Source of the DNA: Budorcas taxicolor
Taxonomy: Eukaryota > Chordata > Mammalia > Artiodactyla > Bovidae
NCBI RefSeq assembly: GCF_023091745.1
Contig: NW_026292661.1
Location: 1,364,001 to 1,428,000, forward strand
Direction of reading: 5' to 3'
DNA: 64,000 bases
The translations under genes and the position numbers were made by a program. Positions 1-10,641 of the stretch are shown here, piece by piece. Below the pieces are notes generated by a model. That model was not told where the DNA came from and made no database searches. It saw nothing but the letters and a program-made list of their open reading frames with translations. Position 1 is the stretch's first letter; each line of letters begins with the position of its first letter.

Positions 1-46
1 ACGACCCTGGAGTTCCTCTCGCCGTTCCTGTTGAGAGGGCCTCCTC
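1..46 (+). repeat. Partial monomer (3' tail of M0)
   Basis: The window opens inside a monomer. These 46 bases match offsets 771-816 of the complete copies (compare 804-849), so the array continues to the left of the window. Confidence 0.97.
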
Positions 47-849
47 TTGAGATGCGACGGGAACGCCGGGAACTCTTTCCCGACGAAGCAGGGAAAGGAT
101 CCCTCATCTCGAGCTATGAGGCCGAAACGGGGCTCCTCTGGATGTGCGCGGGACCCTCGTGATTCCTCTCGAGTGGAGACGGGTATGTCGGGGAACTTCT
201 TGATTTGCACCAAGGGTGTGAAGGACCCTTTCAAAGTTCCAGAGGTGAGGTGTTATCAGCCTCGAGACGCCTCAGCGGAAATGGGCCTCATCTCGCCTGG
301 AGGGGAGAACCTCCTGGATTTTCTCCAGTTGCGGCAGGTCTTCTCGAGTTACGACGGGGACCACAGGGACCCGCTCTGGTGGCCTCAGGAAAGGCCAGTC
401 CCCATGCGAGTTGCTAGGGGACCTCTCGGGATTCCTCTCCCGTCCATGCTGGGGCCTCAGTCCTTGTGTGGAGTCGGGGCCGGAACCTTAGGATTCCTCT
501 CCAGTGTTGCCATGGATCTTGGGGTGCTTCTGAGTCTCCCCAGGGGAGTCAGGCCTCGTCTCGAGTGGGGGCATGCACGTGCGCTTTCCTCCCGAGCTGC
601 AGCAGTAGTGTCACGCTTCCTGTCACGTGGATCAAGGCATCTGTGGCTTTCCCTTGAGGCTGTCCCTCGAGGCTTTCCCACAGGGCTGAGCCACGTGCCA
701 CCTTGGTGTGAGTCGATCCTCGGCGTGAAAGACGAGCCGGTGAAGGGAAAAGAGGTTCCTCTGGAATGGACTGAGACATCTGGGGGACTCTTGGAATGGT
801 GGCACGACCCTGGAGTTCCTCTCGCCGTTCCTGTTGAGAGGGCCTCCTC
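47..849 (+). repeat. Monomer M1, short 803-bp form
   Basis: M1 lacks one 13-bp copy of the internal mini-repeat at 646-684. It carries GTATG at 137-141, CTCCAG at 280, A at 317, GTTATCAG in place of GTGATCAG, and CCTTAGG in place of CCTGAGG after the GGCCGGAA motif. The same rare states recur in M18 (13906), which has the full 816 bp, so M1 and M18 share a recent ancestor and the 13-bp loss happened on the M1 line. Because 803 is not a multiple of three, an open frame runs on to 268 codons (47-853). I treat this as an artefact. Confidence 0.95.
646..684 (+). repeat. Contracted 13-bp mini-repeat (three copies) in M1
   Basis: Copies are at 646-658, 659-671 and 672-684. The copy GCTTTCCCACGAG is missing. 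The first copy reads GCTTTCCCTTGAG, and the flank reads GCTGAGCC, as in M18. This background differs from that of M55 and M65. Confidence 0.93.
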
Positions 850-1665
850 TTGAGATGCGACGGGAATGCCGGGAACTCTGTCCCGAAGAAGCAGGGAAAG
901 GATCCCTCATCTCGAGCGACGAGGCGGAAACGGGGCTCCTCTGGATGTGGGCGGGACCCTCGTGATTCCTCTCGAGTGGAGACGGCTAGGTCGGGGAACT
1001 TCTTGATTTGCACCAAGGGTGTGAAGGACCCTTTCAAAGTTCCAGAGGTGAGGTGTGATCAGCCTCGAGACGCCTCAGCGGAAATGGGCCTCATCTCGCC
1101 TGGAGGGGAGAACCTCCTGGATTTTCTCCAGTTGCGGCAGGTCTTCTCGAGTTACGACGGGGACCACAGGGACCCGCTCTGGTGGCCTCAGGAAAGGCCA
1201 GTCCCCATGCGAGTTGCTAGGGGACCTCTCGGGATTCCTCTCCCGTCCATGCCGGGGCCTCAGTCCTTGTGTGGAGTCGGGGCCGGAACCTGAGGATTCC
1301 TCTCCAGTGTTGCCATGGATCTTGGGGTGCTTCTGAGTCTCCCCAGGGGAGTCAGGCCTCGTCTCTTTTGGGGGCATGCACGTGCACTTTCCTCCCGAGC
1401 TGCAGCAGTAGTGTCACGCTTCCTGTCACGTGGATCAAGGGATCTGTGGCTTTCCCTCGAGGCTGTCCCTCGAGGCTTTCCCACGAGGCTTTCCCACAGG
1501 GCTGTGCCACGTGCCACCTTGGTGTGAGTCGATCCTCGGCGTGAAAGACGAGCCGGTGAAGGGAAAAGAGGTTCCTCTGGAATGGACTGAGACATCTGGG
1601 GGACTCTTGGAATGGTGGCACGAACCTGGAGTTCCTCTCGCCGTTCCTGTTGAGAGGGCCTCCTC
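850..1665 (+). repeat. Monomer M2
   Basis: M2 has CTAGG at 137-141, CTCCAG at 280 and A at 317. It has TCTCTTTTGGG where most copies have TCTCGAGTGGG, so one CTCGAG core is lost; M10, M15, M19 and M20 share this state. It also has CTGTCCCGAAGAAG instead of CTTTCCCGACGAAG near the start, which changes the small dyad there; M10, M19 and M20 share this. Confidence 0.95.
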
Positions 1666-4600
1666 TTGAGATGCGACGGGAACGCCGGGAACTCTTTCCC
1701 GACGAAGCAGGGAAAGGATCCCTCATCTCGAGCTACGAGGCGGAAACGGGGCTCCTCTGGATGTGGGCGGGACCCTCGTGATTCCTCTCGAGTGGAGACG
1801 GGTATGTCGGGGATCTTCTTGATTTGCACCAAGGGTGTGAAGGACCCTTTCGAAGTTCCAGAGGTGAGGTGTGATCAGCCTCGAGACGCCTCAGCGGAAA
1901 TGGGCCTCATCTCGCCTGGAGGGGAGAACCTCCTGGATTTTCTCGAGTTGTGGCAGGTCTTCTCGAGTTACGACGGGGACCTCAGGGACCTGCTCTGGTG
2001 GCCTCAGGAAAGGCCAGTCCCCATGCGAGTTGCTAGGGGACCTCTCGGGATTCCTCTCCCGTCCTTGCCGGGGCCTCAGTCCTTGTGTGGAGTCGGGGCC
2101 GGAACCTGAGGATTCCTCTCCAGTGTTGCCATGGATCTTGGGGTGCTTCTGAGTCTCCCCAGGGGAGTCAGGCCTCGTCTCGAGGGGGGGCATGCACGTG
2201 CGCTTTCCTCCCGAGCTGCAGCAGTAGTGTCACGCTTCCTGTCACGTAGATCAAGGGATCTGTTGCTTTCCCTTGAGACTGTCCCTCGAGGCTTTCCCTC
2301 GAGGCTTTCCTACAGGGCTGAGCCACGTGCCACCTTGGTGTGAGTCGATCCTCGGTGTGAAAGACGAGCCGGTGAAGGGAAAAGAGGTTCCTCTGGAATG
2401 GACTGAGACATCTGGGGGACTCTTGGAATGGTGGCACGACCCTGGAGTTCCTCTCGCCGTTCCTGTTGAGAGGGCCTCCTCTTGAGATGCGACGGGAAGG
2501 CCGGGAACTCTTTCCCGATGAAGCAGGGAAAGGTTCCCTCATCTCGAGCTACGAGGCGGAAACATGGCTCCTCTGGATGTGGGCGGGACCCTCGTGATTC
2601 CTCTCGAGTGGAGACGGGTATGTCGGGGAACTTCTTGATTTGCACAAATTGTGTGAAGGACCCTTTCGAAGTTCCAGAGGTGAGGTGTGATCAGCCTCGA
2701 GACGCCTCAGCGGAAATGGGCCTCATCTCATCTGGAGGGGAGAACCTCATGGATTTTCTCCAGTTGCGGCAGTTCTTCTCGAGTTACGACGGGGACCACA
2801 GGGACCCGCTCTGGTGGCCTCAGGAAAGGCCAGTCCCCATGCGAGTTGCTAGGGGACCTCTCGGGATTCCTCTCCCGTCCATGCCGGGGCCTCAGTCCTT
2901 GTGTGGAGTCGGGGCCGGAACCTGAGGACTCCTCTGCAGTGTTACCATTGATCTTGGGGTGCTTCTGAGTCTCCCCAGGGGAGTCAGGCCTCGTCTCGAG
3001 TGGGGGCATGCACGTGCACTTTCCTCCCGAGCTGCAGCAGTAGTATCACGCTTCCTGTCACGTGGATCAAGGGATCTGTGGCTTTCCCTCGAGGCTGTCC
3101 CTCGAGGCTTTCCCACGAGGCTTTCCCACAGGGCTGTGCCACGTGCCACCTTGGTGTGAATCGATCCTCGGCGTGAAAGACGAGCCGGTGAAGGGAAAAG
3201 AGGTTCCTCTGGAATGGACTGAGACATCTGGGGGACTCTTGGAATGGTGGCACGACCCTGGAGTTCCTCTCGCCGGTCCTGTTGAGAGGGCCTCCTCTTG
3301 AGATGCGACGGGAACGCCGGGAACTCTTTCCCGACGAAGCAGTGAAAGGATCCCTCATCTCGAGCTACGAGGCGGAAACGGGATTCCTCTGGATGTGGGC
3401 GGGACCCTCGTGATTCCTCTCGAGTGGAGACGGGTATGTCGGGGAACTTCTTGATTTGCACCAAGGGTGTGAAGGACCCTTTCGAAGTTCCAGAGGTGAG
3501 GTGTGATCAGCCTCGAGACGCCTCAGCGGAAATGGGCCTCATCTCGCCTGGAGGGGAGAACCTCCTGGATTTTCTCGAGTTGCGGCAGGTCTTCTCGAGT
3601 TACGACGGGGACCTCAGGGACCCGCTCTGGTGGCCTCAGGAAAGGCCAGTCCCCATGCGAGTTGCTAGGGGACCTCTCGGGATTCCTCTCCCGTCCATGC
3701 CGGGGCCTCAGTCCTTGTGTGGAGTCGGGGCCGGAACCTGAGGATTCCTCTCCAGTGTTGCCATGGATCTTGGGGTGCTTCTGAGTCTCCCCAGGGGAGT
3801 CAGGCCTCGTCTCGAGTGGGGGCATGCACGTGCGCTTTCCTCCCGAGCTGCAGCAGTAGTGTCACGCTTCCTGTCACGTGGATCAAGGGATCTGTGGCTT
3901 TCCCTCGAGGCTGTCCCTCGAGGCTTTCCCACGAGGCTTTCCCACAGGGCTGTACCACGTGCCACCTTGGTGTGAGTCGATCCTCGGCGTGAAAGTCGAG
4001 CCGGTGAAGGGAAAAGAGGTTCCTCTGGAATGGACTGAGACATCTGGGGGACTCTTGGAATGGTGGCACGACCCTGGAGTTCCTCTCGCCGTTCCTGTTG
4101 AGAGGGCCTCCTCTTGAGATGCGACGGGAACGCCGGGAACTCTTTCCCGACGAAGCAGGGAAAGGATCCCTCATCTCGAGCTACGAGGCCGATACGGGGC
4201 TCCTCTGGATGTGGGCGGGACCCTCGTGATTCCTCTCGAGTGGAGACGGCTAGGTCGGGGAACTTCTTGATTTGCACCAAGGGTGTGAAGGACCCTTTCG
4301 AAGTTCCAGAGGTGAGGTGTGATCAGCCTCGAGACGCCTCAGCGGAAATGGGCCTCACCTCGCCTGGAGGGGAGAACCTCTTGGATTTTCTCCATTTGCG
4401 GCAGGTCTTCTCGAGTTACGACGGGGACCACAGGGACCCGCTCTGGTGGCCTCAGGAAAGGCCAGTCCCCATGCGAGTTGCTAGGCGACCTCTCGGGATT
4501 CCTCTCCCGTCCATGCCGGGGCCTCAGTCCTTGTGTGGAGTCGGGGCCGGAACCTGAGGATTCCTCTCCAGTGTTGCCATGGATCTTGGGGTGCTTCTGA

Positions 4601-4929
4601 GTCTCCCCAGGGGAGTCAGGCCTCGTCTCGAGTGGGGGCATGCACGTGCGCTTTCCTCCCGAGCTGCAGCAGTAGTGTCACGCTTCCTGTCACGTGGATC
4701 AAGGGATCTGTGGCTTTCCCTCGAGGCTGTCCCTCGAGGCTTTCCCACGAGGCTTTCCCACAGGGCTGTGCCACGTGCCACCTTGGTGTGAGTCGATCCT
4801 CGGCGTGAAAGACGAGCCGGTGAAGGGAAAAGAGGTTCCTCTGGAATGGACTGAGACATCTGGGGGACTCTTGGAATGGTGGCACGACCCTGGAGTTCCT
4901 CTCGCCGTTCCTGTTGAGAGGGCCTCCTC
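1666..4929 (+). repeat. Monomers M3-M6: block A, copy 1
   Basis: Monomers start at 1666, 2482, 3298 and 4114. M3 has GGGGATCTTC, GTTGTGGCAGG and CGTCCTTGCC. M4 has ATGAAGCAGG, GAAACATGGC and CATCTCATCTGG. M5 has GAAGCAGTGAAAGG and GGGATTCCTC. M6 has GGCCGATACGG, CACCTCGCC and CTCCATTTGCGG. The same ordered series recurs 15,504 bp (19 monomers) downstream as M22-M25. Private changes in this copy include ACAAATTGTGTG and ACCTCATGG in M4, and a third mini-repeat copy reading GCTTTCCCTCGAG in M3. Confidence 0.93.
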
Positions 4930-6561
4930 TTGAGATGCGACGGGAACGCCGGGAACTCTTTCCCGACGAAGCAGGGAAAGGATCCCTCATCTCGAGCTAC
5001 GAGGCGGAAACGGGGCTCCTCTGGATGTGGGCGGGACCCTCGTGATTCCTCTCGAGTGGAGACGGGTATGTCGGGGAACTTCTTGATTTGCACCAAGGGT
5101 GTGAAGGACCCTTTCGAAGGTCCAGAGGTGAGGTGTGATCAGCCTCGAGACGCCTCAGCGGAAATGGGCCTCATCTCGCCTGGAGGGGAGAACCTCTTGG
5201 ATTTTCTCGAGTTGCGGCAGGTCTTCTCGAGTTACGACGGGGACCTCAGGGACCCGCTCTGGTGGCCTCAGGAAAGGCCAGTCCCCATGCGAGTTGCTAG
5301 GGGACCTCTCGGGATTCCTCTCCCATCCATGCTGGGGCTTCAGTCCTTGTGTGGAGTCGGGGCCGGAACCTGAGGATTCCTCTCCAGTGTTGCCATGGAT
5401 CTTGGGGTGCATCTGAGTCTCCCCAGGGGAGTCAGGCCTCGTCTCGAATGGGGGCATGCACGTGCACTTTCCTCCCGAGCTGCAGCAGTAGTGTCACGCT
5501 TCCTGTCACGTAGATCAAGGGATCTGTGGCTTTCCCTTGAGACTGTCCCTCGAGGCTTTCCCACGAGGCTTTCCCACAGGGCTGAGCCACGTGCCACCTT
5601 TGTGTGAGTCGATCCTCGGCGTGAAAGACGAGCCGGTGAAGGGAAAAGAGGTTCCTCTGGAATGGACTGAGACATCTGGGGGACTCTTGGAATGGTGGCA
5701 CGACCCTGGAGTTCCTCTCGCCGTTCCTGTTGAGAGGGCCTCCTCTTGAGATGCGAAGGGAAGGCCGGGAACTCTTTCCCGATGAAGCAGGGAAAGGTTC
5801 CCTCATCTCGAGCTACGAGGAGGAAACATGGCTCCTCTGGATGTGGGCGGGACCCTCGTGATTCCTCTCGAGTGGAGACGGGTATGTCGGGGAACTTCTT
5901 GATTTGCACAAAGGGTGTGAAGGACCCTTTCGAAGTTCCAGAGGTGAGGTGTGATCAGCCTCGAGACGCCTCAGCGGAAATGGGCCTCATCTCGTCTGGA
6001 GGGGAGAACCTCTTGGATTTTTTCCAGTTGCGGCAGTTCTTCTCGAGTTACGACGGGGACCACAGGGACCCGCTCTGGTGGCCTCAGGTAAGGCCAGTCC
6101 CCATGCGAGTTGCTAGGGGACCTCTCGGGATTCCTCTCCCGTCCATGCCGGGGCCTCAGTCCTTGTGTGGAGTCGGGGCCGGAACCTGAGGTCTCCTCTG
6201 CAGTGTTACCATTGATCTTGGGGTGCTTCTGAGTCTCCCCAGGGGAGTCAGGCCTCGTCTCGAGTGGGGGCATGCACGTGCACTTTCCTCCCGAGCTGCA
6301 GCAGTAGTATCACGCTTCCTGTCACGTGGATCAAGGGATCTGTGGCTTTCCCTCGAGGCTGTCCCTCGAGGCTTTCCCACGAGGCTTTCCCACAGGGCTG
6401 TGCCACGTGCCACCTTGGTGTGAATCGATCCTCGGCGTGAAAGACGAGCCGGTGAAGGGAAAAGAGGTTCCTCTGGACTGGACTGAGACATCTGGGGGAC
6501 TCTTGGAATGGTGGCACGACCCTGGAGTTCCTCTCGCCGTTCCTGTTGAGAGGGCCTCCTC
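4930..6561 (+). repeat. Monomers M7-M8: block B, copy 1
   Basis: Monomers start at 4930 and 5746. M7 has CGAAGGTCCAG, CCCATCCATGCTGGGGCTTC, GTGCATCTGAG and TCACGTAGATC, the last destroying a CACGTG. M8 belongs to the ATGAAGCAGG/GAAACATGGC subfamily and has TTTTTTCCAG and CTCAGGTAAGG. The pair recurs 4,080 bp (five monomers) downstream as M12-M13 with only a few private changes, for example CTCGAATGGGG in M7 and GCGAAGGGAAGG in M8. Confidence 0.93.
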
Positions 6562-9009
6562 TTGAGATGCGACGGGAACGCCGGGAACTCTTTCCCGACG
6601 AAGCAGGGAAAGGATCCCTCATCTCGAGCTACGAGGCGGAAACGGGGTTCCTCTGGATGTGGGCGGGACCCTCGTGATTCCTCTCGAGTGGAGACGGGTA
6701 TGTCGGGGAACTTCTTGATTTGCACCAAGGGTGTGAAGGACCCTTTCGAAGTTCCAGAGGTGAGGTGTGATCAGCCTCGAGACGCCTCAGCGGAAATGGG
6801 CCTCATCTCGCCTGGAGGGGAGAACCTCCTGGATTTTCTCGAGTTGCGGCAGGTCTTCTCGAGTTACGACGGGGACCTCAGGGACCCGCTCTGGTGGCCT
6901 CAGGAAAGGCCAGTCCCCATGCGAGTTGCTAGGGGACCTCTCGGGATTCCTCTCCCGTCCATGCCGGGGCCTCAGTCCTTGTGTGGAGTCGGGGCCGGAA
7001 CCTTAGGATTCCTCTCCAGTGTTGCCATGGATCTTGGGGTGCTTCTGAGTCTCCCCAGGGGAGTCAGGCCTCGTCTCGAGTGGGGGCATGCACGTGCGCT
7101 TTCCTCCCGAGCTGCAGCAGTAGTGTCACGCTTCCTGTCACGTGGATCAAGGCATCTGTGGCTTTCCCTTGAGGCTGTCCCTCGAGGCTTTCCCACGAGG
7201 CTTTCCCACAGGGCTGAGCCACGTGCCACCTTGGTGTGAGTCGATCCTCGGCGTGAAAGACGAGCCGGTGAAGGGAAAAGAGGTTCCTCTGGAATGGACT
7301 GAGACATCTGGGGGACTCTTGGAATGGTGGCACGACCCTGGAGTTCCTCTCGCCGTTCCTGTTGAGAGGGCCTCCTTTTGAGATGCGACGGGAAGGCCGG
7401 GAACTCTGTCCCGAAGAAGCAGGGAAAGGATCCCTCATCTCGAGCGACGAGGCGGAAACAGGGCTCCTCTGGATGTGGGCGGGACCCTCGTGATTCCTCT
7501 CGAGTGGAGACGGCTAGGTCGGGGAACTTCTTGATTTGCACCAAGGGTGTGAAGGACCCTTTCAAAGTTCCAGAGGTGAGGTGTGATCAGCCTCGAGACG
7601 CCTCAGCGGAAATGGGCCTCATCTCGCCTGGAGGGGAGAACCTCCTGGATTTTCTCGAGTTGCGGCAGGTCTTCTCGAGTTACGACGGGGACCACAGGGA
7701 CCCGCTCTGGTGGCCTCAGGAAAGGCCAGTCCCCATGCGAGTTGCTAGGGGACCTCTCGGGATTCCTCTCCCGTCCATGCCGGGGCCTCAGTCCTTGTGT
7801 GGAGTCGGGGCCGGAACCTGAGGATTCCTCTCCAGTGTTGCCATGGATCTTGGGGTGCTTCTGAGTCTCCCCAGGGGAGTCAGGCCTCGTCTCTTTTGGG
7901 GGCATGCACGTGCACTTTCCTCCCGAGCTGCAGCAGTAGTGTCACGCTTCCTGTCACGTGGATCAAGGGATCTGTGGCTTTCCCTCGAGGCTGTCCCTCG
8001 AGGCTTTCACACGAGGCTTTCCCACAGGGCTGTGCCACGTGCCACCTTGGTGTGAGTCGATCCTCGGCGTGAAAGACGAGCCGGTGAAGGGAAAAGAGGT
8101 TCCTCTGGAATGGACTGAGACATCTGGGGGACTCTTGGAATGGTGGCACGACCCTGGAGTTCCTCTCGCCGTTCCTGTTGAGAGGGCCTCCTCTTGAGAT
8201 GCGACGGGAATGCCGGGAACTCTTTCCCGACGAAGCAGGGAAAGGATCCCTCATCTCGAGCTACGAGGCGGAAACGGGGCTCCTCTGGATGTGGGCGGGA
8301 CCCTCGTGATTCCTCTCGAGTGGAGACGGCTAGGTCGGGGAACTTCTTGATTTGCACCAAGGGTGTGAAGGATCCTTTCGAAGTTCCAGAGGTGAGGTGT
8401 GATCAGCCTCGAGACGCCTCAGCGGAAATGGGCCTCGTCTCGCCTGGAGGGGAGAACCTCCTGGATTTTCTCCAGTTGCGGCAGGTCTTCTCGAGTTACG
8501 ACGGGGACCACAGGGACCCGCTCTGTTGGCCTCAGGAAAGGCCAGTCCCCATGCGAGTTGCTAGGGGACCTCTCGCGATTCCTCTCCCGTCCATGCCGGG
8601 GCCTCAGTCCTTGTGTGGAGTCGGGGCCGGAACCTGAGGATTCCTCTCCAGTGTTGCCATGGATCTTGGGGTGCTTCTGAGTCTCCCCAGGGGAGTCAGG
8701 CCTCGTCTCGAGTGGGGGCATGCACGTGCGCTTTCCTCCCGAGCTGCAGCAGTAGTGTCACGCTTCCTGTCACGTGGATCAAGGGATCTGTGGCTTTCCC
8801 TTGAGGCTGTCCCTCGAGGCTTTCCCACGAGGCTTTCCCACAGGGCTGAGCCACGTGCCACCTTGGTGTGAGTCGATCCTCGGCGTGAAAGACGAGCCGG
8901 TGAAGGGAAAAGAGGTTCCTCTGGAATGGACTGAGACATCTGGGGGACTCTTGGAATGGTGGCACGACCCTGGAGTTCCTCTCGCCGTTCCTGTTGAGAG
9001 GGCCTCCTC
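6562..9009 (+). repeat. Monomers M9-M11
   Basis: Monomers start at 6562, 7378 and 8194. The 3' half of M9 carries the CCTTAGG and AAGGCATC states of M1 and M18. M10 carries the GAAGAAG and TCTCTTTTGGG states of M2, M19 and M20. M11 has GGATCCTTTCG (a second BamHI site), CTCGTCTCGCC, CTCTGTTGGCC and CTCTCGCGATT, all shared with M21. The series M9(3')-M10-M11 therefore matches M18(3')-M19/M20-M21, with one extra monomer in the second copy. Confidence 0.92.
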
Positions 9010-10641
9010 TTGAGATGCGACGGGAACGCCGGGAACTCTTTCCCGACGAAGCAGGGAAAGGATCCCTCATCTCGAGCTACGAGGCGGAAACGGGGCTCCT
9101 CTGGATGTGGGCGGGACCCTCGTGATTCCTCTCGAGTGGAGACGGGTATGTCGGGGAACTTCTTGATTTGCACCAAGGGTGTGAAGGACCCTTTCGAAGG
9201 TCCAGAGGTGAGGTGTGATCAGCCTCGAGACGCCTCAGCGGAAATGGGCCTCATCTCGCCTGGAGGGGAGAACCTCTTGGATTTTCTCGAGTTGCGGCAG
9301 GTCTTCTCGAGTTACGACGGGGACCTCAGGGACCCGCTCTGGTGGCCTCAGGAAAGGCCAGTCCCCATGCGAGTTGCTAGGGGACCTCTCGGGATTCCTC
9401 TCCCATCCATGCTGGGGCTTCAGTCCTTGTGTGGAGTCGGGGCCGGAACCTGAGGATTCCTCTCCAGTGTTGCCATGGATCTTGGGGTGCATCTGAGTCT
9501 CCCCAGGGGAGTCAGGCCTCGTCTCGAGTGGGGGCATGCACGTGCACTTTCCTCCCGAGCTGCAGCAGTAGTGTCACGCTTCCTGTCACGTAGATCAAGG
9601 GATCTGTGGCTTTCCCTTGAGACTGTCCCTCGAGGCTTTCCCACGAGGCTTTCCCACAGGGCTGAGCCACGTGCCACCTTGGTGTGAGACGATCCTCGGC
9701 GTGAAAGACGAGCCGGTGAAGGGAAAAGAGGTTCCTCTGGAATGGACTGAGACATCTGGGGGACTCTTGGAATGGTGGCACGACCCTGGAGTTCCTCTCG
9801 CCGTTCCTGTTGAGAGGGCCTCCTCTTGAGATGCGACGGGAAGGCCGGGAACTGTTTCCCGATGAAGCAGGGAAAGGTTCCCTCATCTCGAGCTACGAGG
9901 AGGAAACATGGCTCCTCTGGATGTGGGCGGGACCCTCGTGATTCCTCTCGAGTGGAGACGGGTATGTCGGGGAACTTCTTGATTTGCACAAAGGGTGTGA
10001 AGGACCCTTTCGAAGTTCCAGAGGTGAGGTGTGATCAGCCTCGAGACGCCTCAGCGGAAATGGGCCTCATCTCGTCTGGAGGGGAGAACCTCTTGGATTT
10101 TTTCCAGTTGCGGCAGTTCTTCTCGAGTTACGACGGGGACCACAGGGACCCGCTCTGGTGGCCTCAGGTAAGGCCAGTCCCCATGCGAGTTGCTAGGGGA
10201 CCTCTCGGGATTCCTCTCCCGTCCATGCCGGGGCCTCAGTCCTTGTGTGGAGTCGGGGCCGGAACCTGAGGTCTCCTCTGCAGTGTTACCATTGATCTTG
10301 GGGTGCTTCTGAGTCTCCCCAGGGGAGTCAGGCCTCGTCTCGAGTGGGGGCATGCACGTGCAATTTCCTCCCGAGCTGCAGCAGTAGTATCACGCTTCCT
10401 GTCACGTGGATCAAGGGATCTGTGGCTTTCCCTCGAGGCTGTCCCTCGAGGCTTTCCCACGAGGCTTTCCCACAGGGCTGTGCCACGTGCCACCTTGGTG
10501 TGAATCGATCCTCGGCGTGAAAGACGAGCCGGTGAAGGGAAAAGAGGTTCCTCTGGACTGGACTGAGACATCTGGGGGACTCTTGGAATGGTGGCACGAC
10601 CCTGGAGTTCCTCTCGCCGTTCCTGTTGAGAGGGCCTCCTC
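9010..10641 (+). repeat. Monomers M12-M13: block B, copy 2
   Basis: Monomers start at 9010 and 9826 and repeat M7-M8 at a distance of 4,080 bp. Private changes include GTGTGAGACG at the 3' end of M12, AACTGTTTCCC in M13 and GTGCAATTTCC late in M13. The match stops around the start of M14, which joins instead to an M6-like sequence. Confidence 0.93.

Noticed and set aside
47..853. A 268-codon open frame on the + strand, the longest in the window
   Set aside because: It exists only because the 13-bp loss in M1 and a TGA-to-TTA change remove the stops that close the same frame in other monomers. It starts with TTG and consists of satellite translation without any recognisable domain.
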